DNA of 64,000 nt from Microcoleus sp. FACHB-61 (GTDB lineage Bacteria; Cyanobacteriota; Cyanobacteriia; Cyanobacteriales; Microcoleaceae). Below are positions 55,408 to 64,000 of the stretch, piece after piece (within the stretch, counting starts at the first letter, position 1; every line of letters starts with the position of its first letter). The notes under the pieces were generated by a model. That model was not told the DNA's origin and made no database searches. It saw nothing but the letters and a program-made list of their open reading frames with translations. The stretch is taken from positions 1 through 64,000 of the forward strand of contig JACJNY010000076.1 of assembly GCA_014695295.1 (NCBI GenBank). The letters are read 5' to 3'. The position numbers and the translations under genes are program-made.

Positions 55408-55708
55408 AGCGCCTCATAAAACTTTGTGGGATGTTTGGAAACCTCCAACTACAAGTTGGGGGAAAAAAAACTACTCAGCTTGTTCAAACAAGCATCACCA
55501 GACCAGATTTTTAGGAAATAAACTAGATGTCCTAAGGCAATATCAAGGCAATATCAAAGACGGGTAAAAACATTTTTCAGAATTTTTTGAGCAAGCGCTG
55601 ACCTGCTTTTAGTCATCAATTAAGAAGTTGGTGAGTCTGCCACCTTCGGGCCCCCGAATAGAATTCGGGGGTCAGTGACTTTGAGGAATGCAGTAGCTTG
55701 TATCCCGA
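55408..55708. other. grpE-dnaK gap with a strong hairpin
   Basis: CCCCCGAAT (55651-55659) and ATTCGGGGG (55663-55671) form a 9-bp stem with a 3-base loop. There is no U-run, so it may be an mRNA processing or stability element. No CIRCE element (TTAGCACTC-N9-GAGTGCTAA) is visible. Confidence 0.6.
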
Positions 55709-56500
55709 TTAACTTTCCGAACTATCGGGATTTTCATCTGAGGCTACCACAGATAGCCCAGCCGCTGCAACTTTCACTTTGGCGTGCCGCAAGACGCGAT
55801 CGCCCAGAGTGTAGCCGCGTTCTAGTTCTTGGATAATTGTTCCTTCCTCGTGTTCGTCAGTTGGCTCGCTTAGCAGAGCTTCGTGGAGGTTGGGGTCAAA
55901 CTGTTCGCCTTCGGGGCGCATCGGAGAAACCCCGATTTGCTTGAGGCCGTCTACCATTTGCTTGTAAACGCTTTGGTAGCTTTTGTGAATGTTCATTTCG
56001 CCATCGGTTTGCGGCTTGATGTGCGATCGAGCGCGCTCAAAATTATCAATTACCGGCAACAGGGGTTTGATTGTCAGACACCTTGCCTGTAAATCTAGCT
56101 CTTCTTTTTCCTTTTGGGTGCGCCTGCGGAAGTTCTCAAAATCTGCGGCTAGGCGGAGATTTTGATTTTTCAGCTCTTCTAGTTGAGCGGATGCGGCTTG
56201 CAACTGAGTTTTTAAAGCCTCTTTTTCATCGTTTGCCTGGGCCAGTTCCCTCTTCCAAGGCTCCGCCGCGTCGGCAGTCGGACTGTTGGTTGAACTGCCG
56301 GTGACGGTAGGCCCGGATGCGTTTGCTGGCGAGCGATCGCCCTGAGCACTTTGATAAGCTCGAGCAAGTTCGAGCTCCCAATCGGCAGATCCGTTCGAGT
56401 TTCCTGGTGCCGGCGGATTTTCGCTTGCCATTGGCGAACCCTCTGGGGTTTCCCCAGTTGAGTTAGGATCTTGATCTTGCTGTTTTTCGTCGTCAATCAT
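55709..56500 (-). CDS. grpE: Nucleotide exchange factor GrpE
   Basis: Protein of 263 residues from ATG 56500 (MIDDEKQQD); the frame opens at 56527. A long disordered N-terminus rich in Ser/Asn/Pro precedes the coiled coil ([20 protein letters not shown]). The GrpE core follows: [33 protein letters not shown], and [11 protein letters not shown] at the end. It releases ADP from DnaK. First gene of grpE-dnaK-dnaJ. Confidence 0.94.
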   Translation of the reverse strand: MIDDEKQQDQDPNSTGETPEGSPMASENPPAPGNSNGSADWELELARAYQSAQGDRSPANASGPTVTGSSTNSPTADAAEPWKRELAQANDEKEALKTQLQAASAQLEELKNQNLRLAADFENFRRRTQKEKEELDLQARCLTIKPLLPVIDNFERARSHIKPQTDGEMNIHKSYQSVYKQMVDGLKQIGVSPMRPEGEQFDPNLHEALLSEPTDEHEEGTIIQELERGYTLGDRVLRHAKVKVAAAGLSVVASDENPDSSES

Positions 56501-57944
56501 AAAAGCTGCGCGACAGAACCCTATCAATTCTAGCAGATACCTTTAACGAGGTAAATCTACAGGGTTCGAATTTACTGTGTATGGCACAATGTAAAAAGAG
56601 GAAATCTCGCCAGATGTGGAGGCATTTCTCAAAGCTTTCAATAAAATCTTCAAAGGGCAGTTTAGATATTTACCTATAGTCTGACAGCAGTCGGGGGCAA
56701 CCGAATGTTTGTTGCTTCCTAATTTTGGATTAACGCGAGCGCATTGAGAACAAGTTTTATAAGTATATTCTGCTATTACCTCTCCTAAAACCTTTCCCCA
56801 TTAGCAGGCTTGATGCTTCAACGTTTGCTTAAAACTATAGTGGCTTAAAGTTATCATCGGTCTGGCTGTTTTCGTCGCAACCTGACGCTTGCATTTTTTA
56901 CCCTTTGCTGCATTTCCCAAGTCGGGAGAAAGAGGAATTTGTATTTAGTGACTAAGTAGTTAGCTGTGTGCTTGTGTAACTCAGATACAATTGTTGTTAA
57001 TCTTGATGCGAATTGGGGCTGTTGTTTTTTCGTTTCGATACCGCAGAAGTCGCTTGAAGTCTATAATTTTTGCCAGCCAAATCAGAGACATTAGCTGGTT
57101 TTGCGGAAGTGCTAATCTGTAGATACGATTGATATCTAATTTGCCTATTTCCAAGATTTGTGAACCGTCAAGCTTACGTCAGCCTATTTGAGATTTGAGA
57201 CTTCCGCGTGATCCCTCAGCCGAATGATTTGAGATTTACCCCACAGATAAATCTGGGAGATGGAACAAGAGTCTAAAATTTTGGGCGGCTGGGGACTCCT
57301 GTCGGAAACTTGTATCCGTTTTCGGGCGGGGTGACAAAGATTCAGACACCAGGCTACAATCAGAGTAATATTGCCTTACAAAAAACTAGACATCCTCAAA
57401 ATCTGTGCTGGAAACTCATGTAGATGATCGGGCAGTGCCCGATCGCAGATAATTCATCAAAATATATTTCAAAAGACCGATCGAGACTTTCGTAAAAGCT
57501 ATCATCACAAAACATAGCTCATCTTTAATTTAGTACAGCTAACCGCGCCACCACGGGCGCTGTGATTTGACCAAAGAATTTGGGACAATAAAATGAGCGT
57601 GGGAAGGCGACACACCCCACCACGCTTTTGTCTCCCAGTACGGGCAATCCCCAAGTGATGTGCCCGGACGCTATAACGAGAGTATCCCGCAAGTTAATCA
57701 GGTAAGTAAGCAACTTAGCACTTAACGAACAAGATCTGATTGCAAGCACCGGCACATCCCTCCAACGTCTCGTCAATTTGTGGATGAAAATTAGAGGGGA
57801 CTGCAAGCTTACACTTTACAGATAGGGATTGAGCAAGAACATGATAGCTGATCCATAAGCAAAGAATACGGGGGTTAAAACCCCGCGTTGGTTTTCCTCT
57901 CAGCACTCTTTGTGACTGAGTTTCCCACCTATTGAGTGTTTTTT
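56501..57944. other. 1.4-kb non-coding region between grpE and pilB
   Basis: No convincing gene, tRNA or hairpin array found. It must contain divergent promoters for grpE and pilB. A 93-codon frame on the - strand near 57525-57806 has no recognisable family. Short tracts such as TTGAGATTTGAGACTT (57188 on) are simple. A long pilB leader or a small RNA gene is possible. Confidence 0.5.
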
Positions 57945-59954
57945 ATGACTAGCACATCCCACGGGTCTCGCTCCACATCGATAGTTGCTCTGAGCACTTT
58001 TACTCCGGCTCTCAACAAGATGATTCAGGCGGGTTACGTCAACGGCGACCAACTGAAGCAAGCTCAAATTGAAAGCCAGAAGTCTGGTAAGCGGTTGACG
58101 GAGGTATTAGAAGCACTTACCGGGCAGCCGTTGCCCCCAGAATTGCTGCGGCTTTACAAGAAGCAGCAGATGTTTGAACGGAAGATAGTCTACGGGGTTG
58201 AAGCATTTGACCCGGAGATGAGCGAAATGTCTAACGAGCAACTCGGAGCTATGCTCGACGGGTTGAAGATTTCGATCGACATTTGTAACCAAGGTCGGTT
58301 TTTACCCGTAGCGAAGACTGAAACTCAGCCGGCAGCGGTTTTAGTGGCAATGGTAGATCCCGACAACCTCAACGCCATAGAAGATTTGCGGCGGATTTTA
58401 CAGCCTCACGGCTTGGCTTTGCAGCGACGGGTGATTACGCCAGACGACTATCAGGACATAACTTCGGCCTATCAAGAGGACCAAGTTAAAGTAGCAGCCA
58501 AAATAGCAGCAGCCGAAAAGCAGAGAAAGCTAGAGCTAGGGGAGGGAGATTTTGGCGAGCTCTCACTAGAAGAGGAGAGTGCCGACCAAGAAGACCTAGC
58601 TAACACCTTGGACGATGCTGAGGCGGCTCCGGTAATTAAGGCTGTCAACATCATTTTGGCTAAAGCTTTGTCGGAAAAGGTGTCTGACATCCACGTAGAA
58701 CCTCAAGAAGAGTTCATGCGGATTCGGATGCGGAAAGACGGGGTGCTGCAAGAGTATTTCCGATTTCCCAAGCAGGTAGTCGCATCGATTACGGCTCGTT
58801 TCAAGATTATTGCCAACCTGGACATTGCCGAACGCCGACAAGCTCAAGACGGCCGCATCCGCCGGGTGTTTGAGGGACGCACGGTGGATTTCCGGGTGAA
58901 TAGCTTGCCTTCCCGGTACGGCGAAAAAATCGTGCTGCGGATTTTGGACAGTTCCAGCACTCAGTTGGGTTTGGGTTTGTTAATCTCCGACCAAGAAACT
59001 CTGGCTTTAGTGCGAGAGAGTGCTAGCCGTCCGTTCGGACTGATTTTGGTGACGGGGCCGACGGGTTCGGGCAAGTCCACTACTCTGTACTCGATTCTGG
59101 CGGAACGGAACGATCCGGGGGTTAATATCAGTACGGCGGAAGACCCGATCGAATATGCTTTGCCAGGAATTACCCAATGTCAAGTAATTCGGGAAAAAGA
59201 CTTGACTTTTTCCAACATTCTGCGGGCATTTTTGCGGCAAGACCCTGACGTAATGCTGGTGGGGGAAACGCGGGACAAGGAAACGGCCAAAACTGCTCTG
59301 GAAGCTGCTTTGACGGGACACTTGGTACTGACGACGCTGCACACGAACGACGCGGCTGGGGCTGTCGCGCGTTTGGCCGAAATGGGCGTAGAACCGTTCA
59401 TGGTTTCGGCCGCTCTGTTGGGCGTGTTGGCTCAGCGTCTGATGCGGCGCGTTTGCGACAAATGCTGCACTCCTTACCAGCCTACTGCCGCAGAGCTCGG
59501 CAAGTACGGTCTGTCGGCTTCTCAAGAAATTGATCTGACTGTTTACAAAGCCAACACCGTACCGGTGGAGCAAAGGAAGGAACTGGCAGAACGCGAGGAA
59601 CTTTGTCGGAAGTGCGGCGGCCTAGGCTACAAAGGACGGGTAGGGGTTTACGAGTTCCTGAAAAATACTGAGCGGCTTCAAACCCTGATCACTCAAGGAG
59701 CTCCCACAGAGCAGATTAAGGAAGCAGCAGTAGAAGAAGGGATGAAAACGTTGTTGGCTTACAGCTTGCAGTTGGTGCGGGAAGGCGCGACTACCTTTGA
59801 AGAAGTCGAGCGGGTGACGTTTACTGACTCGGGCCTGGAGGCGGAAATGAAAGCCAAACGCAAGCAGGGACTTACCTGCAAAACTTGTCGGGCGGAATTG
59901 AAGCCGGAGATGTTGGATTGTCCTTACTGCTTGACGCCACGCTTTTTGGATTGA
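57945..59954 (+). CDS. pilB: Type IV pilus extension ATPase PilB
   Basis: Hexameric GspE/PilB ATPase of 669 residues that drives pilus assembly. The N-terminal MshEN-type domain (MIQAGYVNGDQLKQAQIESQ, SGKRLTEVLEALTG) is followed by the ATPase: Walker A GPTGSGKSTT (about 370), Asp box, Walker B DVMLVGETRD and His box TLHTNDAAG. A tetra-Cys zinc site lies in CDKCC...CRKCGG. A second C-terminal CKTCRAELKPEMLDCPYC knuckle is an extra feature. ATG 57945 is preferred over GTG 57936. First gene of pilB-pilT-pilC. Confidence 0.94.
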   Translation: MTSTSHGSRSTSIVALSTFTPALNKMIQAGYVNGDQLKQAQIESQKSGKRLTEVLEALTGQPLPPELLRLYKKQQMFERKIVYGVEAFDPEMSEMSNEQLGAMLDGLKISIDICNQGRFLPVAKTETQPAAVLVAMVDPDNLNAIEDLRRILQPHGLALQRRVITPDDYQDITSAYQEDQVKVAAKIAAAEKQRKLELGEGDFGELSLEEESADQEDLANTLDDAEAAPVIKAVNIILAKALSEKVSDIHVEPQEEFMRIRMRKDGVLQEYFRFPKQVVASITARFKIIANLDIAERRQAQDGRIRRVFEGRTVDFRVNSLPSRYGEKIVLRILDSSSTQLGLGLLISDQETLALVRESASRPFGLILVTGPTGSGKSTTLYSILAERNDPGVNISTAEDPIEYALPGITQCQVIREKDLTFSNILRAFLRQDPDVMLVGETRDKETAKTALEAALTGHLVLTTLHTNDAAGAVARLAEMGVEPFMVSAALLGVLAQRLMRRVCDKCCTPYQPTAAELGKYGLSASQEIDLTVYKANTVPVEQRKELAEREELCRKCGGLGYKGRVGVYEFLKNTERLQTLITQGAPTEQIKEAAVEEGMKTLLAYSLQLVREGATTFEEVERVTFTDSGLEAEMKAKRKQGLTCKTCRAELKPEMLDCPYCLTPRFLD

Positions 59955-60043
59955 TTCAGCAGTTAACTGTTGACTATTAACTGTTGACTGTTAACTGAGC
60001 TAGATTGGTCAATAACTATAAATTCGATCGAGGAGAGGTATCT

Positions 60044-61141
60044 ATGGGTCTGATGATTGAAGACGTACTGGAGTCCCTGGTAGAGCAAGGGGGTTCGGAC
60101 ATACACATCCAAGCGGGCGCGCCTATATTCTTCCGAGTCAGCGGTAAACTAACTCCTCAGACGCAATACGGCGACATTCTGTCTGCTGAGGAAGTGCAGA
60201 TCCTAATTTTCCAAATGCTCAACAATATGCAGCGCAAGCAGTTGGAAATGGAGTGGGAACTCGACTGCGCTTACGGCGTTCGGGGATTGGCTCGGTTCCG
60301 CGTTAATGTCTACCGGGAGCGGGGTGCTTGGGCTGCTTGTATGCGGGCTCTGGCTTCTAAGATTCCTAATGCAGATGCTTTAGGCGTGCCGCAAATTTTG
60401 CGGGATCTGACGGAAAGACCCAGGGGTATGCTGTTGGTGACGGGACAAACGGGTTCCGGGAAAACTACTACGATGGCGGCTTTGTTGGATCTGGTCAACC
60501 GGACGCGGGCGGAACACATTCTCACAGTTGAAGATCCGATCGAATACGTGTTTCCTAATATCAAGAGTTTGTTTCACCAGCGCCAAAAGGGCGAAGATAC
60601 TAAGAGCTTTGCTAATGCGCTGAAAGCGGCTTTGCGCGAAGATCCTGATGTAATTCTGGTGGGGGAAATGCGGGACTTGGAAACGATCGGTCTGGCAATT
60701 TCGGCTGCAGAAACGGGTCACATGGTGATGGGAACGCTGCACACTAATTCGGCGGCTGCAACAATCGATCGGATTTTGGACGTGTTCCCGCCCATTCAAC
60801 AACCCCAAGTTCGCGCCCAGGTGTCTAACTCTTTGGTGGGAATTTGCAGCCAAAATTTGGTAATAAAAGTTGGGGGCGGCCGCTGCTGCGCTATGGAAAT
60901 CATGGTGAATACTCCAGCTATGGCTAACTTGATCCGGGAGGGCAAAACTCCAATGATTTACTCCCAAATCCAAATGGGGGCGAAATTGGGCATGAGGACG
61001 ATGGAAATGGCCCTCGCTGAACTTTACAAGAGCGGTAAAGTCACTTGGGAATCGGCAATGGCCAAGGCTTCTAAGGCTGACGAACTCGAACGCTTGATCG
61101 GCCCGGCACCTGTTGGCGGCGCCAAGGTAGGAGCTCATTAA
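60044..61141 (+). CDS. pilT: Type IV pilus retraction ATPase PilT
   Basis: Protein of 365 residues. ATG 60044 follows the ribosome site GAGGAGAGG; an earlier TTG is not needed. N-terminal VEQGGSDIHIQAGAPIFFRV, Walker A GQTGSGKTTT (about 134), Walker B DPDVILVGEMRD, His box GTLHTNSAAATID. The PilT retraction motif NLIREGK is present. It powers pilus depolymerisation and twitching or phototactic motility, and also DNA uptake. Confidence 0.94.
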   Translation: MGLMIEDVLESLVEQGGSDIHIQAGAPIFFRVSGKLTPQTQYGDILSAEEVQILIFQMLNNMQRKQLEMEWELDCAYGVRGLARFRVNVYRERGAWAACMRALASKIPNADALGVPQILRDLTERPRGMLLVTGQTGSGKTTTMAALLDLVNRTRAEHILTVEDPIEYVFPNIKSLFHQRQKGEDTKSFANALKAALREDPDVILVGEMRDLETIGLAISAAETGHMVMGTLHTNSAAATIDRILDVFPPIQQPQVRAQVSNSLVGICSQNLVIKVGGGRCCAMEIMVNTPAMANLIREGKTPMIYSQIQMGAKLGMRTMEMALAELYKSGKVTWESAMAKASKADELERLIGPAPVGGAKVGAH

Positions 61142-61242
61142 TTCCGTCAGCAGTCATTAGTCAGGAGTCTGCCGACTGAATTAATGACTGATGACTGATG
61201 ACTGATGAGTCATAAATTTTAATAAATTTTCAGAGGTGAGCT

Positions 61243-62370
61243 GTGGCTACCAACGTTATCCGCCAAAAACCGAAAGGTGGCTTTGATTTCAGTAAGATTC
61301 AGGAGCAAATCGAGTATAACCTTACCAGTCTTACTGTTAAGGATATGGCTATTTTTGCTCGTCAGTTTGCGGCTATGTTTAATGCAGGGGTGGCGATCGT
61401 TAGATGCCTTTCTGTGCTGCACGAGCAGTGTTCTAATGCTAAGTTGAAGCGAGCGCTCAGGAGCATGAATGCTGACGTGCAGGAAGGGATAAACTTGGCC
61501 GAGGCGATGGCTAAGTTTCCTGATGTTTTTGACCAACTGTTTATCAGTATGGTTGCGGCGGGAGAAGTCGGGGGGGTGCTAGATGAAACCCTAGACCGTC
61601 TGGCGGTGATGATGGAAAAAAACCACAAGACGGAGGCTGAAATTAATTCGGCGATGTCTTATCCGAAGACTGTGTTCTTTATTGCGATCGTGATTTTTTT
61701 CGCAATGACCATATTCTTGCTGCCAACTTTCGCTAAAATATTTAAGGATATTGGTGCCGATTTGCCCGCTTTTACGGTGATGATGTTGGCAATTAGTACA
61801 TTTTGTACGGCTTGGCCTCCCATTCAACAGATAACAGTTATTGGGGTGATTATAGCGCTCAAAATTGCCTTCGATATGTACTACAAAACTCCCATAGGTC
61901 GCCTACAAATTGATAAGATTGCGATGAAATTGCCGATTTTTGGAGATTTGATCGAAAAATCGGCGGTGGCTCGGTTTTGCGTGATATTTGGGTCGCTGAC
62001 GCGATCGGGCGTGCCGATTCTCAATTCTTTGGAAATTGTGCGAGATGTGGCTGGGAATCAGGCGATATCTAATGCGATCGAATATGCCAGACAGGAAATT
62101 CAAAGCGGCGGCATGATCAGTATTGCTTTGCAAGAACAAGCTGTTTTTCCGTCTTTGGCCATTCAAATGATGGCAATTGGCGAGGAGACAGGGGAACTTG
62201 ACAAGATGCTGATGAAAGTTGGCGCTTTCTACGAAACGGAAGTGGAAGAAGCAGTAAAAGGGCTTACCAGTATGCTAGAACCTCTGATGATTGTTGTCGT
62301 CGGTGGTATCGTGGGTTCGATTTTGCTGTCGATGTATCTGCCGATGTTCGCAGTGTTCCAGAAGCTGTAA
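61243..62370 (+). CDS. pilC: Type IV pilus inner-membrane platform protein PilC
   Basis: GspF/PilC family protein of 375 residues. GTG 61243 follows the ribosome site AGAGGTGAG. Two T2SSF domains are seen: MAIFARQFAAMFNAGVAIVR and SAVARFCVIFGSLTRSGVPI. Membrane segments are VFFIAIVIFFAMTIFLLPTF, QQITVIGVIIALKIAF and EPLMIVVVGGIVGSILLSMY. It anchors the pilus machine and contacts PilB and PilT, encoded just upstream. Confidence 0.93.
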   Translation: MATNVIRQKPKGGFDFSKIQEQIEYNLTSLTVKDMAIFARQFAAMFNAGVAIVRCLSVLHEQCSNAKLKRALRSMNADVQEGINLAEAMAKFPDVFDQLFISMVAAGEVGGVLDETLDRLAVMMEKNHKTEAEINSAMSYPKTVFFIAIVIFFAMTIFLLPTFAKIFKDIGADLPAFTVMMLAISTFCTAWPPIQQITVIGVIIALKIAFDMYYKTPIGRLQIDKIAMKLPIFGDLIEKSAVARFCVIFGSLTRSGVPILNSLEIVRDVAGNQAISNAIEYARQEIQSGGMISIALQEQAVFPSLAIQMMAIGEETGELDKMLMKVGAFYETEVEEAVKGLTSMLEPLMIVVVGGIVGSILLSMYLPMFAVFQKL

Positions 62371-62431
62371 AAAAGGGCTAATTAGTTATTAGTTATTAGT
62401 TAGTAGCAATTAACGCGTGACCAATGACTAT

Positions 62432-62549
62432 TCCAAAGGTCTTCCCAGGCAGAGCTTGGGAAGACCTTTGGAGGAGACACAGCCTCGATTAAAAAAGAAC
62501 AATTTGGATGCAGAGCCTTCAAATCTTCATTACCAGGGTCTTCCTGGTA
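62432..62549. repeat. Two hairpins after pilC
   Basis: TCCAAAGGTCTTCCCA (62432-62447) is exactly complementary to 62457-62472. A second small palindrome, TACCAGG/CCTGGTA, lies at 62531-62549. No U-run follows. They lie in the gap before the next gene. Confidence 0.8.
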
Positions 62550-62610
62550 ACGAAAAGCGCTCGATCAGCAATTAGCAGCAATTAATAATTACTTATTCTT
62601 TGGTTTGAAA

Positions 62611-63225
62611 ATGTCTGTTAAACAATCACATTACGAGGCCTTACTAGCAGAATACAGCGAATCTTCTGCCGCGATCGCCCTGCTGAAAAAATATCGGGTT
62701 TACATGGAAATGATTCCGAGTATCCGCCGCGCCCATGAGAGTTTAATCACAATTCCTTTGCCAATTGCGCGCTTGCGGGACGGGGTTTCTTATGCGGGAA
62801 GAGGCGGCACTAGCATATCGCCCGGACAGGCAGTTTGTTTGCCCTGCGATTTGGCGATTTTGATGTGCGATCCTGAATGGAAAGTTAAAATTGGGGTGGA
62901 AATTTTGATTTTCATTCATCGTCCGGGCGAAGAGTTTTCTGAGTTGCTCGGCCGCTGGCGGCAGTCTCAGGTTTGGCTGGATAAAGATTACGAATGGGTG
63001 ATGCCGCAGCGCTACAGACATATTTACAGCGATGAAGCTGAGGCTGTTCATCCGCTATTTGTTTTGTTTGACGAAACGCCGGAACTGATTCAACGGGGTT
63101 TGATGGCCGCTGGTTTGCCGTTTGTGGTGGAAAGTTTCGACTCTGGGATTGAGGAAGTAGAGGAGGAAGAGTTTCTAGGTAGCGGGGAACTGGGAAGTAT
63201 TGGTGAAGAGAGTTTAGATTTGTAG
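62611..63225 (+). CDS. Conserved-looking protein of unknown function
   Basis: Protein of 204 residues from ATG 62611; TTG 62605 is the only earlier start. Soluble, with AIALLKKYRVYMEMIPSIRR, an LPCDLAILMCDPEWKVKIGV core, and an acidic Glu-rich end (EEVEEEEFLGSGE). No family is recognised. It follows pilC on the same strand after 240 bases with hairpins, so it is probably its own transcript. Confidence 0.6.
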   Translation: MSVKQSHYEALLAEYSESSAAIALLKKYRVYMEMIPSIRRAHESLITIPLPIARLRDGVSYAGRGGTSISPGQAVCLPCDLAILMCDPEWKVKIGVEILIFIHRPGEEFSELLGRWRQSQVWLDKDYEWVMPQRYRHIYSDEAEAVHPLFVLFDETPELIQRGLMAAGLPFVVESFDSGIEEVEEEEFLGSGELGSIGEESLDL

Positions 63226-63604
63226 GGTGGGTGCGATCGCATATAGCCATCGTATTGGTTGATGTAAAGTAGATTTTTTTCAACGAACCGCAGAGGGCGC
63301 TCTTGGCGCAGAGAAAGAGAAAAGAAATAAATATTGATGTTTGCCAATCCTAAATCGGGTTGTTATATGCAGATATTCAAAGATATTTTGGGTGGGGAAA
63401 GGAATGTTTATGATCCACAGGTAGATCGCATTTCCAACAATCGAATTAATCGATCGCTATGCCATTTGTGACCCGCCCAAAAACGGATACAAGCCCCCGA
63501 TGTCGTGGAGAAATCAAAATTTTAGACGCAAGTTAAAGCTCCCAGATCCACCTGTGGAGTAAATCTCAAATCTCAAATCTCAAATCTCAAATCTAATGAC
63601 CTCT
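63226..63604. other. Gap between two unknown genes
   Basis: No gene seen. It ends in four AATCTCA heptamers (63565-63595). GATCCACAGGT (63413) and ACCTGTGGA (63550) are distant complementary segments. Confidence 0.5.
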
Positions 63605-63913
63605 CTAGCTGGGCCGCAAACGTTGGCTTTTATGCTGGTTGGGTAGCCTAAAGTAAAGGTCTGAGTTGAGATTTTGCCCTCGAATGAATGTGCGATCGGT
63701 AATTTGGATGTTGGTGCTCAGGGGTTTTTTGGAATTGCGGGTATGGACGACGCCGCCGAGTGTGACTCGATCGCGATCGCAAATCCCCGCCAATTCCAAC
63801 ATGATCTCATCGGCGTGTTCCAGATTTTCTAGCTTCAATAAACCGCCGGTGCTATCTAACAGTGCTTCCACTTCTGCATCAGTTATTGCTTGGGCTTTTG
63901 GTACGTCATTCAC
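63605..63913 (-). CDS. Small protein of unknown function
   Basis: Protein of 102 residues: [40 protein letters not shown], and [20 protein letters not shown]. The pattern is protein-like, with good coding density, but no family is recognised. It may be a short regulator or a remnant. Its start is near the window end. Confidence 0.5.
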   Translation of the reverse strand: MNDVPKAQAITDAEVEALLDSTGGLLKLENLEHADEIMLELAGICDRDRVTLGGVVHTRNSKKPLSTNIQITDRTFIRGQNLNSDLYFRLPNQHKSQRLRPS

Positions 63914-64000
63914 GGGGCTTTCTTGAGAGCGGACAATTTTTTATGATCTGTCAATAGGGGACAAGTGAAGAATATATTTAGATTCTGTTTGGTTTTAATT

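Noticed and set aside
56562-56575. GGTTCGAAT resembling a tRNA T-loop
   Set aside because: No flanking stem or acceptor arm could be built.
57525-57806. 93-codon frame on the - strand in the grpE-pilB gap
   Set aside because: Composition not protein-like and no recognisable domain.
56501-57944. CIRCE heat-shock operator upstream of grpE
   Set aside because: TTAGCACTT near 57715 lacks the matching GAGTGCTAA half after nine bases.

Overview
The window looks like chromosomal DNA of a filamentous, oscillatorialean cyanobacterium (Microcoleus/Oscillatoria/Kamptonema type; the genus is inference). Evidence: photosystem II psbZ, phycobilisome-degradation nblA, chlorophyll-pathway bciB, acyl-lipid desaturases, many GCGATCGC (HIP1) sites, a cyanobacterial pilB-pilT-pilC set, and intergenic heptamer arrays (AATTCCC, TTGACAG, AATCTAA) typical of that group. 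No rRNA, tRNA or CRISPR array was found.

Layout. 1-7110: a Glu/Pro-rich repeat protein cut by the window edge, then an ABC-2 permease, an Rpn-type nuclease, a GldG-like auxiliary protein and a DUF4340 protein, all on the + strand. 7366-11950: polyamine-type ABC importer potA-potD-potB-potC. 12079-14065: two tandem desC-type desaturases. 14146-17349: a PLP enzyme, a devC remnant, two acetyltransferases and a DUF2237 protein. 17469-21116: three tandem paralogous secreted leucine-rich-repeat proteins. 21304-23639: M28 peptidase and bciB. 24035-30061: small unknowns, crhR-like helicase, rimO, ribH, psbZ. 30387-33329: fused DHH/CBS/tRNA nucleotidyltransferase. 33465-39387: a DUF2127 gene split by a decayed IS1-type composite element that carries a P450 and a double-hotdog protein. 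39974-47216: Ser/Thr kinase, DUF6825-like protein, ABC1 kinase, PP2C phosphatase, anmK and an unknown. 47763-50111: nblA, exbD, exbB. 50247-56500: grpE-dnaK-dnaJ-tusA-rsgA on the - strand. 57945-62370: pilB-pilT-pilC. Two unknowns close the window.

The strongest observation is the split DUF2127 gene. Its N-terminal codons end at 33549 and its C-terminal codons resume at 39015 in the same frame. The junctions carry an 8-bp near-duplication (CGCTTTCC / CGCTTTTC). Between them lie two directly oriented IS1-like copies with about 25-bp terminal repeats, so about 5.5 kb appears to have moved as one unit.

A second theme is repeat DNA entering coding sequence. The same short repeats that fill intergenic gaps (GTTCGGCAACG..., GAAGGAA, ATTCCCC) are found in frame inside the tRNA nucleotidyltransferase (about 68 residues) and in rsgA, and a perfect 17-bp hairpin lies inside the first gene. 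LRR units of 66 bp, 63-bp Glu/Pro units, an 18-bp Ser/Pro/Thr array and a Lys/Pro/Glu tail on DnaK show that internal repeat expansion is common here.
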